Source of the DNA: Eutreptiella sp. 'Long Island Sound 2002'
Lineage: Eukaryota > Euglenozoa > Euglenophyceae > Eutreptiales > Eutreptiaceae
Direction: 5' to 3'
DNA: 64,000 bases
Assembly (NCBI GenBank): GCA_964036045.1
Contig: OZ038382.1
Coordinates: 108,584,578 to 108,648,577 of the forward strand
The position numbers were made by a program, and so were the translations under genes. Below are positions 52,401-61,500 of the stretch, one piece after another; position 1 is the stretch's first letter; each line of letters opens with the position of its first letter. The notes under the pieces are model-generated. The model saw only the letters and a program-made list of their open reading frames with translations. It ran no database searches and was not told the origin of the DNA.

Positions 52401-54606
52401 GGCTGCCGCGTGTTGTGTCCGTGGCCTGGTCTCGGGGGGGGGGGCGGGGGGGAGTGGTTTGGGGGTGGCGCTGTTGGTGGTGGGGGGGGCGGGGGTGGGT
52501 GTTGTGCTGGCTGGGGGTCTGGGCGTCCCTGTGGGTCGTGTGGGTGTTGCGTGTGTGCGCCGTGTGGCCCTTGCGGTTTTCTGACTGGTTGTGGTGCCGG
52601 GGTGTGGGTGGGAGGCGGCCGCATGTGCATCCGGGTGGGGCTGTGGTCCGTATGTAATGGGTGGCTGCCGGTGGATGGTGCTCGCTGGTATGGGGTGTGG
52701 GTGGGGGGGCTGCTGGTGGTGGTGGGGTGGGGGAGGCGGGGTGGGTGTTGTGCCGGCTGGGGGTCCGGGCGTCCCTGTGGGTCGTGTGGGTGTTGCGTGT
52801 GTGCGCCGTGTGGCCCTTGCGGTTCTTGACTGGTCGCGGTGCCGGGGTGCGGGTGGGAGGCGACCGCATGAGCCCCCGGGTGGGGCTGTGGTCCGTATGT
52901 GATGGGTGGCTGCTGGTGGATGGTGCTCGCTGGTATGGGGTGTGGGTGGGGGGGCTGTTGGTGGTGGTGGGGCGCCCCTACTCGGTCCTGGTGTTGCCGG
53001 TGTGCGTGCGCGGCTCCTCGCGGGTCCATGGGGGTGTACCGTGGCTCGTATGTCGTGGGCCCGTGTAGCGGGGGCGGCGGGTGGTGCTGGACCGCGTGGT
53101 GGCGGTGTGGAGGGTGTGTCGGTTGTGTGTGGTACCCCGGCGTTGGTGGGTGTGACGGCAGGGGCTGGTGGTGGTGGTACACGTGATGGTGTGGTGCGGT
53201 GATGTGCGCTATGTGGGGTGGGTGGTTCGCGGGGCCTGGTTGTGCTGGGGCGTGGTGGGGATGTAGCTGGTGGGGGCCGCTGTAGCTTGGGGGCATTAGG
53301 GGGTAGGGGTTGGGAGGGACGGGGGCGCGGTGGTGGTGTTGGTGGTGCCATGTCCCCTGGCTCTGCGCGTACGGTGGTCCTGGCATGGTGTGGACGTGTG
53401 TGGGCGGTGGTGGCTGACTGGGCTGCAGGGTTTGGGTGCTGCGGTACGGTGGTGGTGGTGGGCGTTGGTGGTGGTGGTGTTGTTGGTGTGCCCCGGGGGT
53501 CTGGGCGTGGGGCGGTGCGGTGCCGCTGGACCCGGGCCTTGGTCGGGGCGTCGCGCCCTGCTGGCGGGCGCGTTGGCGGGCCCCCTGGTGCCGGTGCCCC
53601 TTGGTCTTCTTGGCCTGGTGGGTGTCGGGGGCGGGTGAACCCCCCTGTCCCCGTGGGGGCGACCGGGAGCGGGCGCGCCAGCTGTGTGCCTCTTGGAGGC
53701 TCGTCTTGAGGCCTCTGACGTAGGCCTCCTGGTCCGTGAGGCTCATCCGCGTGGCGGTGGCCTCGTCGGGGGCGGCCAGGTGGGCGTCCCGGAAAGACGC
53801 CCAGCCCTCCGGGGCCGTCTGTTGTGCGGGGTGGGGGTGGTGTGCTGGGTAGAGGAGTGCGCTGAGGGGGTAAGGTGTTCCCTTCCGTCGGCCGAGGGCG
53901 TTTGCGAACCGGCGGCACGTGGCTCGGAGGTAGGCTGCTATCTCCTCTGGTGCCGTGTCGGCCCACGCTTCCGGCGTCAGGGCTGCTGCTTGGGGGGCCG
54001 GGAGTTGTGGGTCTGGGAGGTGTAGGTCTCGGTGGTGGAGGTATAGGGCGAGGAGGATGTGGCGGGCCGCCACGTTCAAGCCGCCTCCGCTGTGGCGTAG
54101 GGGTGGGCTGTGGGGGGGCAGGGGTGTGTTGCCCGCGGCCACGGCTATGGCCCATGCGTGGTCCGCCGCGTCCGCCACGTAGTACCCTCCCAGTTGGTCC
54201 CGGAGAGTGTCGGCGAGGTACCCGAAGAAGCTGGGGTGGCTGGCGGGGGGGGGTGCTGCTGGGGCCGCGGGCCATTCGCGGTGGCGGGGGTTGAGGTCCC
54301 CGCAGTGGGGGCAGTGGGTGAGGCGGTGCGCGGCTCCCAGGCAGACCCAGTGGTCTGGGTTGCAGGGCAGGGCTGTCTGTGGTAGCCGCTGGCGAACGCA
54401 GAGGGGACATGCGGTGGCTGGTGGTTGGTGGTACCTGTGGACGGACGGCGGCGTGGGGGGATGGGGGCTGGTGGCGCGCGCATGCTGGTGGGAGCGTGTG
54501 CGGTGCCTGTGGCGCCCGTGTGTGCTGTGCCAGTGCTGTGCTCGGTGGACGGTGTGTAGACGTGTGTGGGGGTTCGGTGTTGGTATGTCACGGGGTAGGT
54601 TCTCAT
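52401..54606 (-). CDS. LINE-2 ORF3: zinc finger, helical domain, proline-rich tandem repeats
   Basis: A start codon at 54604-54606 overlaps the RNase H stop (ATGA), suggesting termination-reinitiation. The cysteine block lies in the neighbouring frame (CPLC, LPCNPDHWVC, HCPHC, encoded ~54250-54415), so one frameshift separates start and domain in this copy. A helical stretch follows (LGGYYVADAADHAW, ARHILLALYLH, EEIAAYLRATCRRF, SLTDQEAYVRGL), then RSRSPPRG and ~1.3 kb of His/Pro/Gln-rich repeats. The zinc finger suggests nucleic-acid binding. Matches LINE-1 1906-2700. Confidence 0.6.
52430..52980. repeat. In-frame tandem repeat, period 246 bp, in LINE-2 ORF3
   Basis: GGCGTCCCTGTGGGTCGTG recurs at 52522 and 52768, and the surrounding sequence repeats with few changes for over two units. 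246 is a multiple of three, so each unit adds 82 codons. Confidence 0.8.
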
Positions 54607-56873
54607 GGTTGGTAGAACAGGAGTTTGAGGAGGTGGGCTTGGTCTGTTGGGGGCAGGGTTGCCGCATGCTGCAGGTATTTGTGGGTGCGGTATGTGAGCT
54701 GCTCCGCCGTCTTGGCAACGGCTGTCCGCTGCATGTGTGCCGCCGTGGCTTGGGGGTCCTCCGCGTGGGTGCGTAGTAAGGTGTAGACGGTAGTGGGGAT
54801 GAGTCCCCTGCGGACTGCCTCGAGCACCTCCGTCTGCTTGAGGACGGTGGTGAGTTGCTGGGTCGCCGGGGACTGCGCCAGCCATCCGGCGTGCTGTGCG
54901 ATGGTGTGGGTTGGGTTCCAGTCTGTGAGGGTGTCCAGTCCCCTGTATAGGGGGCACGCCTTGAAGTGGTCCCATGTTTCTTCTTCCGCGTGGCTGCAGA
55001 TGCATTTGGTGTGTCCTGCGGGGACGTGGATCGAGCGGCGCGTATACCATCGGTGGTATCGGGTGAGGAGGGGAAGTTGTTCGAGGGCGAGTTGGAGTCG
55101 GGGCTTTTGTAGGTGTGCTGGGAGGCTATCCGGGCGCAGGGCGGAGTAGTAGAGGGGGGTGTGGACGGAGTTTTCGAGGCGTCGGAGGAGTTCGGTGTTT
55201 GCTGGGTGGCCCAGTGTGGCGGCGAGTTGCTGGATGGGTGTGGGGTAGTGGTACTGCTTGTCTCGATCCGTGTACGGCGTGTCCTCGGGCATCCATTGGG
55301 GGGGCTGTGCGGCCAGGGGTATCGGGGGCAGGTGCTGCAGGTGGCTGTGGTGTGGGGTGTCCAGTCGCACGCGTTCGAGCCCTGGTGTGTGGTTGGTGTT
55401 CTGGTGTTTGGCCTGCGTGTCTGCGCGTCCATTGCCGTATGCGTAGCGGTGCGACTGCTGCTTGACGATGTGTAGGGCGTCCTGGGGGTGCATGCCCTTG
55501 AAGGCCATCCATAGTCCCAACGCTTGTGTGGTGAGGCCGGAATCGAGTGCTTTGTGGAGGGGCAGGTCCGCAAGGCGCCTGGTGAGGTGGATGTCGACCG
55601 TGGCGTCCACGACTACCCAGATGTTGCGGGGCCGGACCGTCGTGGGTGGCGGTGTGGCGGTGACGGCGTCTGCCATGGTGCGCAGTTCGCCATGGGAGGA
55701 CGCCCCAAAGATGGTGGTCCCGGTGTGGTGTTCCACGTGGAGGCCGTCCGCGTGCCGGGTGATGCGCACGGAGGCGCAACCGACCGTGGGGGTGCGTTGC
55801 TGGGTGCCGGATGCGTCAGTGAAGTAGATGATGTCGGTGTCGCTGGGTATGGGTAGGCGGGCGATTGCTGTGGGGTGATAGACGTAGATGGGGTTCCCCT
55901 GGGTGGTTCTGGCGGTGATTTGCGTGGGTTGCAGTAGTGGCGCTGCATAGACGCCTATTCCCTGGGTGATGATGGCCTGGGCTCGTGGGGTGAGGCGGAG
56001 GAGGCCCCTGTCTGGGCGTCCCTGGGTGATATACGCGTACATCAGGTGGAAGAGGTATCCCGTATTGGGGTGGAACTTCTGGCACGTGATGGTCTGTCGC
56101 CGCTCCGTGTCGTCTTTGTCGCCGCGGAGGGTGGGGCATTTGTGCTGTAGGGGGCGCATGGGTGCCTCCTGAGGTCCTGCGCGGTGTGGGTCGCAGCGGT
56201 CGTACTCCATGGCTACGCTGTCCGGGTCTGCCCGCTCGTTGGTGAACGTCCATGTCGCCGTGGGTGTTCGGGTCCAGGCTACGTGCGCCGGGTGGTCTGG
56301 GGGTACCGTGTGAAACCAGGGGGAGAGCCATGCCTGCTGGTCGGCGGTGGCGGCGGCGGTGGGGCTGTGGTAGTGGGTGGAGATGAGGTGCAGCAGGGGC
56401 CACGGAGTGTCGAGGGCTGCCGGGCCGCAGTGCCAGCACGTGCGTGGTATGCCCTGGTCACTGTGTCTGACTGGTGGTACATCGGTCTCCGGTGCATTGT
56501 GTTTGGGGATGGACCAGGGGGCATGGTGTCGCTGGACGGTGCGGGTAACATGTTTGTGGCCGTTTGGTGCTAGTAGCAGGATGGTGGGTGGTGTCCAGCC
56601 TTCGGCTGACGGGGTGGGCTCCCCCTGCGTCGTGCCGCCGTCGTTGGGGGTCTCGTGTTCGCTCAGGCGGGGCCGGGGGTGCTGGCGCTGGAAGGCTGTG
56701 TACGCCGTGTCGATGTCCTTGGGCCCCGGCATGTCGCGCCCTGCCTTCGTAGCACATGCGCGGAGGTACGCTTGGAAGACGTGGCGTGCCGGCCATTGTG
56801 GGTCGGAAAGGAACGGGGCGTGGTGGGCGTCGCATTGGGCCATGATCTGCATCTGTGTTGGGGTGATATACAC
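54603..56873 (-). CDS. LINE-2 ORF2 C-terminal part with RNase H
   Basis: 756 open codons. RNase H residues: FTDASG, SSHGELRTM, VVVDATVD, GNGRADTQ. The C-terminal half has a Cys/His cluster (CICSHAEEETWDHFKACPLYRG), like the CCHC-type end of many LINE ORF2 proteins. It is joined to the RT part by a single-base shift near 56875-56885, seen as HHHHS versus TITIVYIT readings of the same bases. The stop TGA overlaps the ORF3 ATG. Confidence 0.88.
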   Translation of the reverse strand: MYITPTQMQIMAQCDAHHAPFLSDPQWPARHVFQAYLRACATKAGRDMPGPKDIDTAYTAFQRQHPRPRLSEHETPNDGGTTQGEPTPSAEGWTPPTILLLAPNGHKHVTRTVQRHHAPWSIPKHNAPETDVPPVRHSDQGIPRTCWHCGPAALDTPWPLLHLISTHYHSPTAAATADQQAWLSPWFHTVPPDHPAHVAWTRTPTATWTFTNERADPDSVAMEYDRCDPHRAGPQEAPMRPLQHKCPTLRGDKDDTERRQTITCQKFHPNTGYLFHLMYAYITQGRPDRGLLRLTPRAQAIITQGIGVYAAPLLQPTQITARTTQGNPIYVYHPTAIARLPIPSDTDIIYFTDASGTQQRTPTVGCASVRITRHADGLHVEHHTGTTIFGASSHGELRTMADAVTATPPPTTVRPRNIWVVVDATVDIHLTRRLADLPLHKALDSGLTTQALGLWMAFKGMHPQDALHIVKQQSHRYAYGNGRADTQAKHQNTNHTPGLERVRLDTPHHSHLQHLPPIPLAAQPPQWMPEDTPYTDRDKQYHYPTPIQQLAATLGHPANTELLRRLENSVHTPLYYSALRPDSLPAHLQKPRLQLALEQLPLLTRYHRWYTRRSIHVPAGHTKCICSHAEEETWDHFKACPLYRGLDTLTDWNPTHTIAQHAGWLAQSPATQQLTTVLKQTEVLEAVRRGLIPTTVYTLLRTHAEDPQATAAHMQRTAVAKTAEQLTYRTHKYLQHAATLPPTDQAHLLKLLFYQP

Positions 56874-59800
56874 TATGGTGATGGTGCCCCCGTACGAGGC
56901 GCAGGGTGTCCACCTCGCCTGCCGGGCGTCGGTGGATGTCGGTGTGTGTGGCCACGAGTGGCCCCTGTTGATCGCAGTGGTGGTTTGTCAGGATGGCGTG
57001 TGTGTGGTGCGGTAGGAGGAGTTGTAGCTGGGCCCAGATGCCGGTGCCCACGGGGGTGGAGACGCCGTGTTGTGCCAGTATCCACCGGGGGCAGGTGTTG
57101 CGGGCCATTTGCGCTTCTTTTATGCGTATGGCCGCCGCCTCGCGAACTTCTGGTTGGTGGTTGTGTGTTACCCTGTGTAGGAGGTGTGCTGCGTGTTTGG
57201 CAAAGGCCATGTCGACCAGGGCGCCCGTATTGTCTCCGTAGTAGCGCCAGTGGGCCATCATGGCCTCCTTGGGGAAAGACGTGGGCCAGCCTCCGTGTTG
57301 CGCCCATGCCTTCGTCACTTGTTGTCGAGCTTGGCGTAGTGCGTCTTGGGGGCGCGGGAGGTGCAGGGCTTGGTACCCGATGGCCGCGTTGAGCACTGCT
57401 TCCATGAAGTACGCCAGGCCCTGCGTAGACAGGAGGTCCCCCCTGGCAATTTGGGTTAGCCGGGCGAGGCGCTCTTCTAGCTTGCTTGGGAGTGTGATGT
57501 GGTGGTGCTGCGTGGCCTGTGTGACTCCCAGGGGGACTGTGGTGTCTTCCAGGTGTAGGGGCTCGCCTTTCCGGATGTGGGGGGTGGGGGTCTTGGCGTC
57601 GGCCAGCCCGACCGATTTGCGGGGGTGCACTAGGAGCAGGTGGGCGTCCAGGTAGGTTGTGGTGAGTTGGAGAATGGCGGACGCTTGTTCGGTGGTCGTT
57701 GGTAGCCCTGCGTTCTCAGGGTCGCGGTGGCGGGTGGCCGTAGTGAGGAGGTTGTCATCTGCGAAGTTGATGAGGGGGGACCGTAGCGGGTATGGGGCGT
57801 ACCCCGGGTATACCCGTGCTAGCTCGAACGCCAGTGGCAGGGCGACGAGGAGGTAGAGGAAGGGGCCTACGGCGCCTCCCTGGGGGACCCCGCTGTCTGT
57901 GCCGGTCCAGGGGGTGAGGCCCGCAGCCGTGATGACGGCGTAGAGTCGGGTTTGGATGTACCCGGTCATGAAGGATAGGAATGGGAGGCCCATGGCATCC
58001 CATACCTCCGTGAGGAGCCGGTGTGGGGCGTGGGGGAAAGCGCCTTGGACATCGAGGGAGGCGATGATCATCTCGTAGGGGTTCATGTCCAGTGCGGTGT
58101 CCTGGAGGAAGATGGCCTCGTGGGGGGACCTGCCGGCCATGGCCCCCCACATGCTGGCGGGCACGTGGGCGAAGACCGCTGGCGCGATGCGGCCTAGGAT
58201 GAGCGTCCACACCAGCTTGACCTCGGTGGTGGCGCATACTATGGGCCGCCAGTTCCCCGGCTGCGCCCAGTCCCCCTTTTTGTAGAGGGGGTGGACCAGG
58301 TTGGCCCACTCAGGGGGGATGGGCGTGGCGCCCGTGACGATGTCCCACAGGCGGGCTGCCAGGCGGCGTTTGATGGGCAGGGTGAGACGTTGGTACGCTT
58401 CGGCCGGCAAATTGTCGACGCCGGGCACGACCCCCTTCTTCAGGCGGTCCAGGGCGCGCTGCAGTTCTGAGATGCTGAAGGGGTCGTGTTCGATGGCGCG
58501 CCGTTGTTCCCGGTTGAAGACCCTGGGTACATGCTCGCGGATGGTGTTTCTGGTGTGGGGGTCGAGCTCGGGGAGGGCGTCCCCGTGTTGTGCCTGGAAG
58601 CTGTCCAGGACTGCCTGGAGGACGGCGTCGGGGTCATTGGTGAGGCCTCCTTCGGGGGTGTGGACCGCGTGGATGGTACGGCGCCCCGTGTCCTCCAGGA
58701 TGCGGCTGACGTACCGTAGGGACTTGTACGGCGTGTCGTTTCTGCCGTATCTTTCGCGTTCCTGGGCTGCTGCCGCTATGCGGTGGGCGTGCCATTCCTG
58801 GAGTTGGTGGCGGCGGGTGGTGAGGAGCGCACGGAGGTGGGCGTCCCGGTCTCGTGCCTCCGGTGTGCTGGGGCGTAGCAGGGTGGCGAGTTCCCCTTTC
58901 GTGGTCCAGATGTCATGGACGAGTTGCTGGAGGGTGAGGTCTGGTGGTGCTCCCGTGTGGTTGGTGTCACGCTCCATGCCGCATGCTTGTGCCGCCCGGC
59001 GCATGGCGGTGGTGAGTGTCGGTGCACCCGGGCGGCGTAGGATGGCGTGTAGGGCCCTGTTATACCTGTGCCAGGCGCCGTGGTCGTCCTCGGCCGGGAA
59101 CTGCAGTGTGGGTGGGAGGGTGTCGTCTGGCAGGGTGGCCGCGGGTGGGGGTAGGTCGGGGATGATGAGGTCGATGTAGAGGGGCCGGTGGCCCGTGCCT
59201 GTGGGCGGGAGGTCCCCGTAGGCTGCTTCGTGGACGCGCACCGTGGTTGGGTCCCCGTAGCACGTGTCGATGCGGGATGGGTGGGTGCCGGCTTGGTGGG
59301 GGTAATGGGAGGGTGTGCCGGTGAGCCCTGCCGTGAGGTCGGTGAGGCCCAGTTGGTGCATGGCGTCCCGGACAGCTATGTCGGTGGCTGTGGGTGGGCC
59401 GGTGCGGTCGTCGTCGGTGGGAGCGGCGTTTAGGTCGCCTATGATGATGGTGGGTGCCAGGAGGGAGAGTCGGCGGTACGCCAGGCTCAGGGTGTCCAGG
59501 AAGTCCTTGGTCTCCTCCCCGAACGGGACGTGCGTGAGCAGCACGTTTAGCTGCCATCCGGGCCCCACGCACTCGTACGCCCCGAGGCGACCATCCACTC
59601 CGAGGTCGGGGTGGGCATGTACCGTGACCGATGTCTTGTGGTAGAGGGGTACCCCCCGTTCCCAGTGGGCGTGATATTTGTTCCCCTCTGGGTCCAGGAT
59701 TGGTGCTGGTTCGGGTTGGTCCGCTTTGCGGAGGGCTTGCTCCAGGAACCCCAGGAGGTCTGCGCCTTGGGGGTGCGGCCCGGGCATGGCTTGCAGTGTG

Positions 59801-59928
59801 GCGGCCTTGGTGGGGTCGTAGGTGACCGCGGGCTCGTTCAGGATGTTGATGCGGGCGTGGGCTTCCGCAGGCGCCGGTTTCTGGGGACCGGTAGCTGGGG
59901 GGGCGGGCCGTGTCCGGTCCTGGCCCCG
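56874..59928 (-). CDS. LINE-2 ORF2 N-terminal part: APE endonuclease and reverse transcriptase
   Basis: In frame with ORF1 after UGA-CGG; the first ATG is at 59787, already past the N-terminal ARINILNEP strand typical of APE endonucleases. Endonuclease motifs: IIIGDLNAAP, SRIDTCYGD, and TGHRPLYID, where the usual Asp of the SDH motif is Gly. RT motifs: KKGVVPGVDNLPAE, WRPIVCATTEVK, IIASLDVQGAFP, GVPQGGAVGP, FADD at about 57753-57764, then the thumb region. Endonuclease nicks the target and RT copies the RNA from the nick. Length and order fit an I/Tad1-like or related RNase H-bearing clade; the clade is not certain. Confidence 0.9.
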
Positions 59929-59934
59929 TCAGGC
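59920..59934 (-). promoter_or_regulatory. LINE-2 ORF1/ORF2 UGA-CGG in-frame stop, possible readthrough site
   Basis: ORF1 ends AAC GCC TGA CGG GGC, and the same frame is open for ~1,000 codons beyond. UGA-CGG is the same context as in Ty3-B. The 47 codons between the stop and the first ATG look like endonuclease N-terminus, which favours readthrough. Confidence 0.6.
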
Positions 59935-61455
59935 GTTGAGGAGGTCGATGACGCCCTGAGCTGCGGGTGCCCTGCGGTTCCGCTTCTGGGGTTGGGGTAG
60001 GGCCCATGCATTGTGGACTTCGCCCGTGTACTCGGTGCCGGTGAGGTGCTCCGTGTCGGGGGTGCACAGCTGCATGGGGACCATCTCACGACCGGCTTGG
60101 TCTCGCCAGAGTTCGATGGTGCGCCCCAGCTTCTTGTCGTTGGGGGTGGCCGGGTCCCACTTGACGTGGATCTTGAACCCCTGGTGGTCCCCGGTGACGC
60201 GGTACCGGTGCTTGACTTCCCCTGCGGCCCATATCCACTTGGAGGGGCCCGCGGCCGTGGGGTACTCGAAGGGCAGCTGCACCCGGGTGTTGATGGCGTA
60301 TTCGGGATACAGGGCAGCGGCTTCCTCTTTGGTCCAGCTCTTCGGCTTGGCACTTGGCTTTGGCGCGGGTTTGGCCTGTGTGGAGGCCTTGCGCTTCTGC
60401 GCACCTTGGCGGCGCCGGGCAGCGGGTTGTCCCCGTTGGGGAGGTGCGCCCTGGGGCTGCTGTACGGGTGCGTGGCCCGGTGCAAACACGGGGTGTTCGC
60501 GGGCGGCTGGGACGTCGGGCTTGGACGTGGGGACGGGGTCCGCCAGCTGGAACACTTGCTTGGTCATGAGGCCAAGCACTTCCTCGGCCTCCTGCAGGGC
60601 GTCGGGCGGGTCCGTGGGCCAGGTGAGGAGCCGGTGCCCGGTGCCTGCCCCGTGGCGGCGCATGTGGGCCGTGTAGCGGGTGGCGTGGCGTGTCCACGCT
60701 GGGGTGCGTTCCGGGGGGAGGGGGCCTTCTGGCGCCCCCTGCGCCCAGTAGAGGGCGTAGTGCAGCGCTTCCCAGGCTGCCTCTGGGGCGTGGGGGATGC
60801 GTGCGGCGAGTCGCAAGCGGTCTCCTCCGCGTGGTGGGGGCGGGACTTCGCCGTCGGGGGCGTGTGCCGTTGCCCGTCTGACCTTGCCGTGGTCGTCCCA
60901 TTCCACCGCCCACCAGGTGTCCCGGTGTTTGAGGATGTGGACCTCCGTGGTGGCCGGGGGGGCGTCCATGGCGTCCCAGCTGACGAGCTGGATGGGGCGG
61001 ACCGCAGGGTGGGTCTTTGGGGGTGCTCGCATGTTGAGGATTTGGTGGATGTCCTCGGCGGTGGGGCCCGTGTCGGGGGCGTCCTGCGCTGCTTGGGCTA
61101 GAGGTGGGGAGGGGCGGTCCTCCCAGAGGCGGGATGCGGACGCCGTGGCGTACATGGCTGCGATCAGGACGTGTTCCGTCAGCCCTTCCACCATGAGGTG
61201 GTTTTCCCCCTCCAGGTCTCGGGGGATGGCGGCTTCCGCCTTTAGGGTGAGGAGTGCGATGGCGCGTTTGGGTCCAGGTGTGGCGTGTGTCGGCTCATCT
61301 GGCGGGCGTCCGTCGGATGGGGTGTGGGGGGGGCGCTTCTGGAAGGGGGATGGTCCCACCGCCAGGTGCTCGACAAGGTGTAGTGGTATGGCGTGGTGGC
61401 GGTCCGCTGCGGGCAGGAGGTAGGGGTGTGGGTCTCCGGGCACCGTGCCGAGGAA
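59929..61455 (-). CDS. LINE-2 ORF1, 5'-truncated
   Basis: Open from the LINE boundary (61455) to TGA 59929-59931; the first in-frame ATG is at 61192-61194. Features in order: helix-rich N-terminal part (GLTEHVLIAAMYATASASRLWED), a compact region (HRDTWWAVEWDDHGKVRRATAH; read here as TWWAVEWDDHGKVRR), a basic Pro/Gln/Lys-rich linker, and a C-terminal beta-rich domain (WIWAAGEVKHRYRV, FKIHVKWDP). No CCHC knuckle or RRM is evident. It is likely the nucleic-acid-binding ORF1 product by position. The family is not recognised. Confidence 0.6.
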   Translation of the reverse strand, partial: FLGTVPGDPHPYLLPAADRHHAIPLHLVEHLAVGPSPFQKRPPHTPSDGRPPDEPTHATPGPKRAIALLTLKAEAAIPRDLEGENHLMVEGLTEHVLIAAMYATASASRLWEDRPSPPLAQAAQDAPDTGPTAEDIHQILNMRAPPKTHPAVRPIQLVSWDAMDAPPATTEVHILKHRDTWWAVEWDDHGKVRRATAHAPDGEVPPPPRGGDRLRLAARIPHAPEAAWEALHYALYWAQGAPEGPLPPERTPAWTRHATRYTAHMRRHGAGTGHRLLTWPTDPPDALQEAEEVLGLMTKQVFQLADPVPTSKPDVPAAREHPVFAPGHAPVQQPQGAPPQRGQPAARRRQGAQKRKASTQAKPAPKPSAKPKSWTKEEAAALYPEYAINTRVQLPFEYPTAAGPSKWIWAAGEVKHRYRVTGDHQGFKIHVKWDPATPNDKKLGRTIELWRDQAGREMVPMQLCTPDTEHLTGTEYTGEVHNAWALPQPQKRNRRAPAAQGVIDLLNA

Positions 61456-61500
61456 TTTGCGGTCTGCCAGGAGAACCACACTCGACTCAAGCTGGAGAAG
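61456..61500 (+). repeat. 45-bp target-site duplication of LINE-2 (right copy)
   Basis: Partner of 47540-47584. The two mismatches fall one in each copy when compared with intact Ty3-B. Confidence 0.88.

Larger units (their letters stand above)
47585..61455 (-). mobile_element. LINE-2: 13.9-kb non-LTR retrotransposon with extra downstream ORFs
   Basis: Minus-strand LINE inserted in Ty3-D pol, bounded by a 45-bp duplication. In element sense: ORF1 part, UGA-CGG, ORF2 (APE endonuclease, RT, RNase H), ORF3 (zinc finger, repeats), Ulp1-like domain, a further basic ORF, 3' UTR with tandem repeats, and an ACCT tail (GTAGGTAGGTAGGT on the + strand, 47585-47598). The 5' end lacks a start codon and is probably truncated. 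A few frameshifts exist, some in long C/G runs where sequencing error is also possible. Confidence 0.88.

Noticed and set aside
49722-55573. + strand ORFs rich in Gly/Val/Trp across LINE-2
   Set aside because: They are antisense shadows of C-rich minus-strand coding and have no domain.
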